In this document: positions 1-6,773 of the stretch, one piece after another
Layout: each line of letters begins with the position of its first letter
Numbering within the stretch: position 1 is the stretch's first letter
Source of the DNA: an uncultured SAR86 cluster bacterium
GTDB taxonomy: Bacteria; Pseudomonadota; Gammaproteobacteria; Magnimaribacterales; Magnimaribacteraceae
Length of the DNA: 64,000 nucleotides
Reading direction: 5' to 3'
NCBI GenBank assembly: GCA_902606175.1
Contig: CACLEZ010000002.1
Span: forward strand, 62,001 to 126,000
The notes under the pieces: model-generated
Told to the model about the DNA's origin: nothing
Seen by the model: the letters and a program-made list of their open reading frames with translations, nothing else
The model's database searches: none
Position numbers and translations under genes: made by a program

Positions 1-121
1 GGAGGTCGCACTTCAACCGCATGATGTTGTTGTACAAAGAGGGACAAATCACGCTTGGGTAAATAATGGTACTGAACCAGCATTACTAATCGCTGTTCTT
101 ATTGATAGCAACCTTGTTTAG
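1..121 (+). CDS. Cupin-domain protein, C-terminal end only
   Basis: An open frame enters from the left edge (codons begin at base 2) and stops at 121. The visible 39 residues, with PHDVVVQRGTNHAWVN followed by a hydrophobic strand, match the last strands of a small cupin barrel. In such proteins the His of the GTNHAW stretch commonly sits in or near the metal/substrate pocket. The function cannot be narrowed because the N-terminal half lies outside the window. The family assignment rests on this short motif only. Confidence 0.6.
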   Translation, partial: EVALQPHDVVVQRGTNHAWVNNGTEPALLIAVLIDSNLV

Positions 122-183
122 TAAACAAATTAAATTTGTATTATCAGAGCCAATAATCTAAAGTGCATTGCCTCTAATTTAGA

Positions 184-582
184 ATGAAAGTAATGCAAGA
201 ATTTTCGGACAAAACTGCAATCAGTTTATCAATGATATGTTTGATACATTGTCTAGTGTTTCCTTCATTTTTAGTTATCCTTTCAGGATATTTCACACTT
301 TCTTATGAAAACGAACTCGTTCATTATTTGCTGTTACTAATCGCGATACCTGTAAGTACTTATGCCCTAATTACTGGGGCCAAGAATCATTCAAATTTCA
401 CTTACTTAGTCATGGGTCTAGTTGGGATCATTAGTTTAATCTTTGCGGTTACTATGGGAGTCGAGCTTTGGGATGAGAGTGGAGAAATAGTTTTTACTAC
501 TATTGGCGCGTCGCTTGTTGCTTTTTCGCATTATAAAAACTACAAACTTTGCCGAGAAGTAGATTGTGATTCATGTCATTAA
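184..582 (+). CDS. MerC-domain inner-membrane protein
   Basis: A 132-residue protein with about four membrane segments. The first helix carries a Cys-x-x-His-Cys arrangement (C19, H22, C23, followed by a Pro), as in MerC-family proteins, where paired cysteines bind Hg(II) or another soft metal at the membrane. The C-terminus is Cys-rich (C123, C128, C131) with a final His, suggesting a second metal-binding tail. No merR, merA, merT or merP lies nearby, so a mercury-resistance operon is not supported. Marine MerC-like proteins often stand alone. ATG 184 is used; an in-frame ATG lies three codons downstream. Confidence 0.7.
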   Translation: MKVMQEFSDKTAISLSMICLIHCLVFPSFLVILSGYFTLSYENELVHYLLLLIAIPVSTYALITGAKNHSNFTYLVMGLVGIISLIFAVTMGVELWDESGEIVFTTIGASLVAFSHYKNYKLCREVDCDSCH

Positions 583-655
583 ACTTCCTCAAATAATTAT
601 CTTTATATTTGTTTCAGGGCTTAGGAGACTGGCCCATAATTAGGAGATAGATACT

Positions 656-1021
656 ATGGAATTTTTGTACTTAATGGTTGCCGCATTTATATCTTTAGCA
701 GGAATGCTATTTCACGGAATTGTCGGACAAAAAATATATATGGGTAACATATATAAAAGTGAACTTGAGGCATTAACACAGTCTCTCAGCTTAGTGAGTT
801 GGCATATTTTTACGATATTTCTTTTGGTAAGTTTTGCTACCTGCATTCTAGTCGCATTTAACTCAAGCCTGTCCTTAATGCTATATCCAGTAATAGGTAC
901 AAATTTGCTAGGCTCTATTATGTTTTTAGTACTTGGTATTTCCGGTCATCGCGCATTATTGAAGCTTCCGGGGGCTTATCTAATGGGCTTTACAGCTTTC
1001 TTTGCCTACCTATCAGTCTGA
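656..1021 (+). CDS. Small four-helix membrane protein, unknown
   Basis: A 121-residue, strongly hydrophobic protein with about four predicted membrane helices (roughly residues 4-24, 46-68, 74-93 and 98-119). Short polar loops include a Lys/Tyr-rich stretch after helix 1. The start is well supported by AGGAGAT seven bases upstream of the ATG. I do not recognise a named family. It lies between a MerC-like gene and a NIPSNAP-like gene on the same strand, with gaps of about 40-70 bases, so it may be co-transcribed, but nothing in the sequence shows a shared function. Confidence 0.6.
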   Translation: MEFLYLMVAAFISLAGMLFHGIVGQKIYMGNIYKSELEALTQSLSLVSWHIFTIFLLVSFATCILVAFNSSLSLMLYPVIGTNLLGSIMFLVLGISGHRALLKLPGAYLMGFTAFFAYLSV

Positions 1022-1063
1022 ATAATAGATATTATTACCTCTTTAAATTTAAGGAGAAAAGAC

Positions 1064-1459
1064 TTGAAAAAACTACTTATTATTTGTTTTTTAATTTCGT
1101 TTGGTCTGAAGGCAGAAATTTACGAAATCAGGGATTACACCATAGAACCAGAATGGTTTGATGAATATGTTTATTGGGCTGAAAATCATTTCATGCCCTA
1201 TGGAAATGACAGAATAGAAATTATTGATTTTTGGGTAAGCACAGGACAAGAAGCAATAGTAGAAGGAACTAATCCTATTGTTTCTCCAAATGGACAGCCA
1301 AATATCACTTGGGTCGCAAAATATAAAAACAGAGAAGAAAGAGACTCCTTTTTCGCTAATTTAGATGTAGATCCGGAATGGGAAAAAGTTTGGGCAAAAC
1401 ACCCCAATCCCGATGCCTACATTCATTCTAATGCTAGATTTTTTGGTTCAGTCAAATAA
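1064..1459 (+). CDS. Secreted NIPSNAP-like protein
   Basis: 131 residues starting at TTG 1064, supported by AAGGAGAAAA just upstream. Residues 1-17 form a signal peptide ending in a Lys-Ala cleavage region. The mature protein opens with EIYEIRDYTIEP and has the FMPYG, WVAKYKNREERD and FFGSVK features of the NIPSNAP / dimeric alpha-beta barrel fold. The family's biochemical role in bacteria is poorly defined. The last 15 codons recur, diverged, at 2521-2569, the remnant of a second copy. The esterase gene follows after 14 bases. Confidence 0.65.
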   Translation: MKKLLIICFLISFGLKAEIYEIRDYTIEPEWFDEYVYWAENHFMPYGNDRIEIIDFWVSTGQEAIVEGTNPIVSPNGQPNITWVAKYKNREERDSFFANLDVDPEWEKVWAKHPNPDAYIHSNARFFGSVK

Positions 1460-1473
1460 TAAGAGATACGGAA

Positions 1474-2511
1474 ATGCTTTACGTATATTTAATAACTCTA
1501 TTTTTGAAGCTTCCTAGTAAGATTCTAATCTGGCTGTCTGGTAAAGAGCAGATTATCACCAAAGGAGACAGGAAACTTGATCCAGGTTTTCAATTTCTAT
1601 TAAATCGTTTGGGAGGTATTTTTTCTGAAAAAGTTGATTTTTCATCATCAGCCTCAGAAATTAGAAGAAAGCTTGCAGAAGCCCAGGAGCCCGCAAAGGC
1701 CTTAAATCCGTCTCTTCCAAAGGGAGTGAGTTATGTAGATCATGAAGTGGCTAGTGGAGACGATTTTATTAGAGTTAGAGAATATTCAACAAATGAGATT
1801 AATAAAAATGCCCCTGCATTGATTTATCTCCATGGAGGAGGATGGGTTTTATTTAGTATTGAGGATCATCATATATTCACAGGATTTTTATCAAAGACAT
1901 TAGAGGCAAAAGTTTTCTCTGTTGACTATAGGCTGGCACCAGAAAATCCTTACCCTGCTGCACTTAATGACTACGATTCTGTTTTCGAGTGGATAGAGCA
2001 AAATTATGAGATGCTGGGAATAGACCCAAAAAGAATTTCTGTTGGCGGAGATAGTGCGGGGGGCAATTTGTCAGCAGCTATTTCAATAAGAAGGCAATCT
2101 GAAAATAAAAGCCCCCCTAAAGCTCAACTATTAATATATCCAGTTACGGATTTAACATTTTCCTCTGATTCTATAGAAGAGCTAGCTGATGGATTTTTCT
2201 TAACCAAAGAATCAATGTATTGGTTTAGAGATCAATATCTTGAGGATCATGACTTAGTAAAAGATCCACTGGTTTCTCCCTTATTTTCTAAAGATTTATC
2301 TGGCCAGCCTCCTGCTGTAGTTATTACTGCCGGTTTTGATGTGCTGAGAGACGAAGGTGATGCTTATGCTGACTTACTGAAAAGTTTTGATGTAGAAACC
2401 TACCATCACACATTTGATGGTTATATTCATGGATTTGTAAATATGGACATGGTGAGCGGTGTAAATCAATCAATTATGAAGTTTTGCAAGGATTTTAAGA
2501 AAATCTATTAG
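1474..2511 (+). CDS. Alpha/beta hydrolase, hormone-sensitive-lipase type
   Basis: A 345-residue esterase/lipase of the HSL (hydrolase-3) family. The oxyanion-hole motif HGGGW is at 120-124. The nucleophile elbow GDSAGG places the catalytic Ser at 194, and GFDVLRDEG gives Asp289 and YIHGF gives His319, so the triad is complete. Such enzymes hydrolyse short or medium acyl esters. An N-terminal hydrophobic segment (residues 1-20) could anchor it to the membrane. It lies 14 bases after the NIPSNAP gene, and a remnant of a second NIPSNAP copy begins about 10 bases after its stop, so this gene sits between the two copies. Confidence 0.85.
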   Translation: MLYVYLITLFLKLPSKILIWLSGKEQIITKGDRKLDPGFQFLLNRLGGIFSEKVDFSSSASEIRRKLAEAQEPAKALNPSLPKGVSYVDHEVASGDDFIRVREYSTNEINKNAPALIYLHGGGWVLFSIEDHHIFTGFLSKTLEAKVFSVDYRLAPENPYPAALNDYDSVFEWIEQNYEMLGIDPKRISVGGDSAGGNLSAAISIRRQSENKSPPKAQLLIYPVTDLTFSSDSIEELADGFFLTKESMYWFRDQYLEDHDLVKDPLVSPLFSKDLSGQPPAVVITAGFDVLRDEGDAYADLLKSFDVETYHHTFDGYIHGFVNMDMVSGVNQSIMKFCKDFKKIY

Positions 2512-2520
2512 CCTATCATG

Positions 2521-2569
2521 CGAAGCCTATATTCATTCTAATGCAAGATTTTTTGGTTCTGTTAAGTAG
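2521..2569 (+). pseudogene. Remnant of a second NIPSNAP gene (3' end)
   Basis: These 49 bases align without gaps to 1411-1459, the end of the intact NIPSNAP gene, with seven differences. Six are synonymous and one is Asp to Glu, and the remnant also ends in a stop codon in the same frame (EAYIHSNARFFGSVK). No upstream coding match exists, so only the tail survives. The pattern of silent differences shows that the copy evolved as a functional gene before it was lost. Confidence 0.75.
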
Positions 2570-2631
2570 AAAGTAGCCGAGAATCAATAGATAATTTTTA
2601 GTACTATTAATTTCAGTGATGCCTAAAAAGT

Positions 2632-2660
2632 TTGTACATTGATTCAATCTATACTATAAT
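2632..2660 (+). promoter_or_regulatory. Sigma-70 promoter of the DUF4278 gene
   Basis: TTGTAC (2632-2637), a 17-base spacer and a perfect TATAAT (2655-2660) predict a transcription start near 2667. This leaves a leader of about 185 bases before the ATG at 2853, very long for this compact genome. The -35 element is only a partial match. Confidence 0.6.
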
Positions 2661-2666
2661 GCAGTC

Positions 2667-2852
2667 ACGTTCATCTTAATCTGCAGGTTAAGACGGAAGT
2701 AGGAAGATAGGAAAACCTCTTTCTTTGATCAAAGAAAGGCAAGCAAGTACCGAAAGGGAACGAGACCGAATATCTACCGAAGGAACGCGTTGAGAAGGGT
2801 GTATGTCGAAAGATATATGTACGAAATCGATACGAAAACTGGAGGGCACGAT
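2667..2852 (+). ncRNA. Long structured 5' leader of the DUF4278 gene
   Basis: The stretch 2570-2852 has no convincing gene. The transcribed part looks like structured RNA. AGGTT (2685-2689) can pair with AACCT (2714-2718), closing a loop with three GGA motifs at 2695, 2702 and 2710. A perfect 20-base palindrome follows at 2719-2738. Further GGA motifs lie at 2757, 2782 and in the Shine-Dalgarno sequence at 2841, and the CGAA tetramer recurs at least six times between 2751 and 2835. Repeated exposed GGA is how CsrA/RsmA-binding RNAs look, but this is inference. I could not match it to a named RNA family. Confidence 0.5.
2719..2738. repeat. Perfect 20-base palindrome in the leader
   Basis: CTTTCTTTGATCAAAGAAAG reads the same on both strands. 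As RNA it forms an 8-bp hairpin with a GATC loop, and a flanking U-G pair could extend it. It could equally be a dimeric-protein binding site, but its place inside the presumed transcript favours an RNA hairpin. Confidence 0.7.
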
Positions 2853-3017
2853 ATGACTACTAAATACAGAGGTGTTGAAGTTGCTCCTTTAAACAATGCC
2901 GCAGGAAGCGAAATACCTGCTGACACTGTTTATAGAGGCGTTCAGCAAAAAATCGTAGAAAGTAAGTCAACTCAGCCAGGTAAAGGAATTTACCGCGGCG
3001 TCGAAAGAGTTGCTTAA
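2853..3017 (+). CDS. DUF4278 (YRG-motif) small protein
   Basis: A 54-residue soluble protein containing the motif YRGV three times (near residues 5, 28 and 48), separated by polar, low-complexity linkers. YRG is the hallmark of DUF4278, a family of small bacterial proteins of unknown function. The start at ATG 2853 is chosen because GGAGGG sits eight bases upstream. An in-frame TTG at 2790 would add 21 residues that read like leader RNA rather than protein. The gene is monocistronic, with its own promoter, a long leader and a strong terminator, which suggests high and regulated expression. Confidence 0.75.
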   Translation: MTTKYRGVEVAPLNNAAGSEIPADTVYRGVQQKIVESKSTQPGKGIYRGVERVA

Positions 3018-3031
3018 TTTTTATTAAGAAG

Positions 3032-3061
3032 AAAAGGGAGGCAATAGCCTCCCTTTTTTTT
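3032..3061 (+). terminator. Rho-independent terminator after DUF4278 gene
   Basis: GGGAGGC-AATA-GCCTCCC, extended by A-U pairs, is followed by eight T's (3054-3061). It lies 14 bases after the stop codon. Confidence 0.92.
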
Positions 3062-3109
3062 AGTATGATTAGTTTAAATGCAATCATATTCAACAAAGAT
3101 AATTAGCTG

Positions 3110-3739
3110 ATGAAATGCATACTCTGCAATCATCCTGATACTCAAATATTTTATAAAGAGGATAAAAAAAAATATTATAAGTGTCCTAAATGCTCCCTTA
3201 TTTTCCTGGATAACAAAAATTACCTATCAAGCAAGGATGAGCGAATTAGATATGAGCAACATCAAAACTTCGTTGATGATGAGAAATATATACAATTCCT
3301 TTCAAAGCTCTTCATTCCACTGAAAGAAAAATTATCAAATCATAAAGAGGGGTTAGATTTTGGATGTGGACCCGGGCCAGCACTGGCAAAAATGTTTAAT
3401 GATGCGGGTTATATTATGGATATATATGATCCTTATTTTTTCCCCAATGAAACTATTTTTTCAAAACCCTATGACTTTATATCTTGCACAGAAGTCTTAG
3501 AGCATGTCTTTAACCCGGAAAAAGTAATCTTTGATTTAAATAAAATACTAAAAAAAGATGGATGGTTAGGAATCATGACTAATTTTTATGATGAAAATAT
3601 AGATTTTGCCTCTTGGTATTATCGCAAAGACCCAACTCATGTAGCCTTTTATTCTAAAGAAACACTCATGAATATTGCATCTAACATGTCTTGGACTTTA
3701 GAATTTCCAGATAAGAATATTGTTTTGTTTAAAAAATAA
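3110..3739 (+). CDS. Class I SAM-dependent methyltransferase with Zn ribbon
   Basis: 209 residues. An N-terminal four-cysteine ribbon (C3, C6, C25, C28) precedes a Rossmann methyltransferase domain. SAM-binding motif I is LDFGCGPG at about residue 83, and the motif CTEVLEHVF follows at about residue 126, as in Methyltransf_23-type enzymes. The ribbon-plus-MTase layout is seen in sugar and small-molecule C/O-methyltransferases, but the substrate cannot be told here. There is no Shine-Dalgarno before ATG 3110. It stands alone between the DUF4278 terminator and the ABM gene. Confidence 0.75.
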   Translation: MKCILCNHPDTQIFYKEDKKKYYKCPKCSLIFLDNKNYLSSKDERIRYEQHQNFVDDEKYIQFLSKLFIPLKEKLSNHKEGLDFGCGPGPALAKMFNDAGYIMDIYDPYFFPNETIFSKPYDFISCTEVLEHVFNPEKVIFDLNKILKKDGWLGIMTNFYDENIDFASWYYRKDPTHVAFYSKETLMNIASNMSWTLEFPDKNIVLFKK

Positions 3740-3779
3740 TTATGTTTGAATTCATCATCCGTTTATATAGGAGACATAA

Positions 3780-4655
3780 ATGAAAAAGTTTTTATTGGTA
3801 ATAAGTATGATTGCCCCATTGACAATCATTTACCCAATGCATCATGAAGGGGCAAAAGGAGATAATCCTTTTCTTCTTATTGCAAGAATTCAGGTTAAAC
3901 CTGGAAAGGTAAATGAATATTTAGAGATAGCAGATACCGTAGATAATGCGGTACAGGCAGCTGAACCTGGTATGTTGTTTCATAACTTTGATTCCGACCC
4001 TTTGAATCCATTGAAATTTACCTGGAGTGAAGTTTATGAAGATAGTGAAGCTTTATTATTTCACCTTAATGCTCCTTATATTCCAGAATATGTAGGTGCG
4101 CATGACAGATTGGCAGATAGTTTTGAAATAGAAATCTACGGTAATATTTCTAAAGAGGCCTTTGAAGCCGTAACAGCTCTCGGGTTTCCATTTAAACACT
4201 TTAAAACCACTAGAGTTGGGTATACCAGAGATAATATTCTTACCAATAAGAGAAAAGATAATATTGCCAAAGCTCAAAAATTTTTAGATACGGCTTTTAC
4301 CGATCCAGATGAAGCAAGATCGCTTCTCCATGAGAATTTCTCTTTCGAGTTTATGGGAATATGCACCTTATGCACAAAAGCAGATACTGACAGTTTTTTT
4401 AACGAGTTTCTTCCTGAAGTAGGTCGTCTAATACCAGAAGGAATAGCTCTTGAGGTAATTGATACTATAGGAGATAGTGATAGTGTCGTTTTAAGGGTGT
4501 CTGGAAAAGCGCAAGGAATTAACGGAACTTATAATAATAATTATGCTATGGTTTACACGTTTACTGATGGAAAAATTATTAGTTTAAATGAGTACCACAG
4601 TGATTTACTGGCAGAAACCAGGCTTTATAAAAAACAAGTTATACCAACTAATTAG
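3780..4655 (+). CDS. Secreted ABM-SnoaL two-domain protein
   Basis: 291 residues with an N-terminal signal peptide (about 1-20). Residues about 30-130 form an antibiotic-biosynthesis-monooxygenase (ABM) type dimeric alpha-beta barrel (FLLIARIQVKPGK, then PLKFTWSEVYED). Residues about 165-285 form a SnoaL / NTF2-like cone with the ending GKIISLNEYHSD. Both folds bind small hydrophobic or aromatic molecules, but neither shows a catalytic residue set that fixes a reaction. AGGAGA lies upstream of ATG 3780. The VOC gene starts eight bases after the stop, so the two are probably one operon. Confidence 0.65.
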   Translation: MKKFLLVISMIAPLTIIYPMHHEGAKGDNPFLLIARIQVKPGKVNEYLEIADTVDNAVQAAEPGMLFHNFDSDPLNPLKFTWSEVYEDSEALLFHLNAPYIPEYVGAHDRLADSFEIEIYGNISKEAFEAVTALGFPFKHFKTTRVGYTRDNILTNKRKDNIAKAQKFLDTAFTDPDEARSLLHENFSFEFMGICTLCTKADTDSFFNEFLPEVGRLIPEGIALEVIDTIGDSDSVVLRVSGKAQGINGTYNNNYAMVYTFTDGKIISLNEYHSDLLAETRLYKKQVIPTN

Positions 4656-4663
4656 GGGGAAAA

Positions 4664-5056
4664 ATGTACAGTCACATAATGGTAGGAGCGAATGATATTG
4701 AAGAGTCTAAAAAATTCTATGACAGCACTTTCGCTGTCTTAGGGGGAGAGCCAGGCGTTCTTTCCGTAAACCCAACTGGTCATAAAAGATATATGTATTT
4801 TTTGGATGGAAATGTCTTCCTCATTTCTGAACCAATTGATGATCAGGTTGCAACCCATGGTAATGGAAGCACCATAGGTTTCTCTGTAAAGAGTGCAGAG
4901 CAGGGAGATGAATGGCATGAAGTGGGAATTAATAACGGAGGTACTACATGCGAGGACCCTCCGGGCATACGTGAGGGTATGGGGATGAAAATGTATCTTG
5001 CATATTTAAGAGATCCGTCTGGAAATAAACTTTGCGGAATTCTTAATATGACATAG
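4664..5056 (+). CDS. VOC-family (glyoxalase-like) protein
   Basis: 130 residues with the paired beta-alpha-beta-beta-beta modules of the vicinal-oxygen-chelate fold. It opens with YSHIMVGANDIEESKKFY and ends with LRDPSGNKLCGI. The end matches the common small VOC subfamily that has Cys where glyoxalase I has its last Glu ligand, so glyoxalase I activity itself is unlikely. GGGGG lies five bases before ATG 4664. It is coupled to the ABM-SnoaL gene upstream and closed by a bidirectional terminator. Confidence 0.8.
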   Translation: MYSHIMVGANDIEESKKFYDSTFAVLGGEPGVLSVNPTGHKRYMYFLDGNVFLISEPIDDQVATHGNGSTIGFSVKSAEQGDEWHEVGINNGGTTCEDPPGIREGMGMKMYLAYLRDPSGNKLCGILNMT

Positions 5057-5073
5057 TTCTTCCAGATAAGAGT

Positions 5074-5107
5074 TAAAAAAAATAGGCCATTAGGCCTATT
5101 TTTTTAT
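5074..5107. terminator. Bidirectional intrinsic terminator
   Basis: AATAGGCC-ATTA-GGCCTATT (5081-5100) is flanked by A's on the left and T's on the right. It serves both the rightward VOC gene and the leftward secreted-protein gene. It is the only clear terminator between convergent genes in this window. Confidence 0.9.
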
Positions 5108-5119
5108 CTGATTGAAGTA

Positions 5120-5563
5120 TCAAAATTCAAATGCCTTAAATTTTAAGGTTCCTTCAACAAGATCTACTTTTCCTTCAGCATAGATCATTCCTCCGTCAGA
5201 AAAGGTATCTAGTGTATACATATTCACAATTTTACCTTCTCTTTTCCATATTCCTTGCAGTGTAGCGGTGACCATGACTCCATCATTATTAATGGATCTC
5301 ACTTGCCCATCAAAGTCTCCCTGAGTATTATCACCAGATCTTGATCTAAAGTTATGGGTAAGGTACACCTTACCAAAACCTTCTCCGACTATTCCTTCAG
5401 ATGTAATTGTGCTATCCGTATTTGTTGCACTCCATGAAGTTATTTTAAATTCAGCATCGAACGAATCTCCTTGGACATCCAAGGCAAATAAAGTACTTAC
5501 ATTTGTAAGTAAAAATGTCATGAGGGCCAGAAGGCCAATTCTTTTCATTAATTTAATTTTCAT
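5120..5563 (-). CDS. Secreted protein, paralogue of the gene at 6260
   Basis: 147 residues with a signal peptide ending near Ala28 (FALD). The mature part is a probable all-beta domain: a GDSFDAEFKITSW opening, GFGKVYLTHNF in the middle, then WKREGKIVNMYTLDTFSDG. The same order of motifs occurs in the product of 6260-6682 (FALD, G-SF, GKITS, GKVFLTYN, FRREG, LD--TDG), so the two are paralogues. I do not recognise the family. It probably shares a transcript with the lipoprotein gene, which lies nine bases upstream. Confidence 0.7.
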   Translation of the reverse strand: MKIKLMKRIGLLALMTFLLTNVSTLFALDVQGDSFDAEFKITSWSATNTDSTITSEGIVGEGFGKVYLTHNFRSRSGDNTQGDFDGQVRSINNDGVMVTATLQGIWKREGKIVNMYTLDTFSDGGMIYAEGKVDLVEGTLKFKAFEF

Positions 5564-5572
5564 ATTTTTTAA

Positions 5573-6196
5573 TTATTTTGGTGATGATTCAGGTTGGTAA
5601 GAGTAATAGTCAACCAATGGAATCATTAGGTGTGCATAAGGCGAGCCTTCAAACATCACATAGGGCGCACCAGTCGTATAGTCTGTAGATTGACCTTGTA
5701 AAGATGCAGGATCTTTAGGCATCAACATCATATGTGGACCTGATTCTATAAAGTGCATATGACCAGCATCCTTTTGGCCATCAGTACCAACTGTAAAATT
5801 ATCAACTCCTAAATCACCATGAATCATCCACATCCACCCATCGCCTTCCATTTCTGGAATGGTTCCTGCTTTATAGGCATTTGCCCACGCAACAGCGTTT
5901 GCATCTGAGCAAGCTGGAGCAGCGGAATGAGCATTTTCAAATCCTCCTTCAGGCATAGGCATAAAGGCTTCACACCTCCAACCATTAGAACCCTCTTTTA
6001 GAACTGTTCCATCAGCTCCTATTACTGTCGCAAGATCACCAATGTAATCTGGGGCTGCAGATGTGTAAGCCCAAATTTGCCATTCGGGTGAAGCATGAGA
6101 GACTTGGGGCTCGCCATTATCTTCAGTAATACTCATATCAGACCCACAAGATATGAGACTAAAAAGGGCAGTTATTAAACTGATTTTTTTTATCAT
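5573..6196 (-). CDS. Predicted lipoprotein, unknown function
   Basis: I place the start at the ATG ending at 6196. It has GGAGG five bases upstream and opens a proper lipoprotein signal (MIKKISLITALFSLISCGS, lipobox L-I-S-C). A longer frame to 6241 would bury the signal. The mature 190 residues are rich in Trp, Met, Gly and Asp, with WMWMIHGDLG and a His-Met run (GHMHFIESGPHMML) that suggests a metal or haem site, though this is unproven. The clustered Met/His and the secreted paralogues on both sides suggest an envelope function. The family is not recognised. Confidence 0.65.
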   Translation of the reverse strand: MIKKISLITALFSLISCGSDMSITEDNGEPQVSHASPEWQIWAYTSAAPDYIGDLATVIGADGTVLKEGSNGWRCEAFMPMPEGGFENAHSAAPACSDANAVAWANAYKAGTIPEMEGDGWMWMIHGDLGVDNFTVGTDGQKDAGHMHFIESGPHMMLMPKDPASLQGQSTDYTTGAPYVMFEGSPYAHLMIPLVDYYSYQPESSPK

Positions 6197-6259
6197 TTTT
6201 CCTCCAATGATTATTTTGTTATTGTCAGTATATCTTTTCATATATAAAAGGAGAACATT

Positions 6260-6682
6260 ATGAAATTTTTAAAAATTGGTTTAGCTACGATCCTTTCCGT
6301 AACCTTTTCTTTATCAGTATTCGCACTAGATTTGGATGGCGAATCTTTCAATTTATCTGGAAAAATTACTTCCGTAGAGATAAAAGATGGAGGGGGTGTT
6401 ATACATGTTTCCTCTGAGGCGGGCAGATATGGCAAGGTCTTTTTGACCTATAACGTGACAGTCAATCCAGCTCTTCCGAATCAAGGTTACTTTTCTGGGA
6501 AGGGAGTTGGATTTAATGACGGACAAAGACAAGCAGGAAATAGACAGGGAGTTTTTAGAAGAGAAGGGGCAATCATGAAATTTTGGTCCTTAGATGAAGT
6601 TACTGACGGAAATATGAATTATTGTGAGACAGTAATGAACCTAGAGACTGAAACAGTTGAGATGACTTTTTATCCCTTTTAG
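6260..6682 (+). CDS. Secreted protein, paralogue of the gene at 5120
   Basis: 140 residues with a signal peptide cut near FALD (residue 22) and a mature beta-rich domain. It shares the spaced motifs GESF, GKITS, YGKVFLTYN, GVFRREG and SLDEVTDG with the leftward gene at 5120. It is transcribed away from the lipoprotein gene across a 63-base divergent spacer. AAGGAGAA lies seven bases before the ATG. It ends in its own terminator. The function is unknown. Confidence 0.7.
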   Translation: MKFLKIGLATILSVTFSLSVFALDLDGESFNLSGKITSVEIKDGGGVIHVSSEAGRYGKVFLTYNVTVNPALPNQGYFSGKGVGFNDGQRQAGNRQGVFRREGAIMKFWSLDEVTDGNMNYCETVMNLETETVEMTFYPF

Positions 6683-6698
6683 TAAGCATTTCTATTTT

Positions 6699-6727
6699 AA
6701 AAACCCGCTTCATGGCGGGTTTTTTTT
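6699..6727 (+). terminator. Intrinsic terminator after the secreted-protein gene
   Basis: ACCCGC-TTCATG-GCGGGT followed by T8, 20 bases after the stop codon at 6682. Confidence 0.9.
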
Positions 6728-6773
6728 ATGATCAGTCTAAAATTGTTTAAACTTATAATTTTGGGAGAAATTA

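Noticed and set aside
184-582. Mercury-resistance operon
   Set aside because: Only a MerC-like protein is present; no merR, merA, merT or merP is nearby.
6197-6241. Longer start for the lipoprotein gene
   Set aside because: It adds 15 polar residues before the lipoprotein signal, while ATG at 6196 has GGAGG at the right distance.
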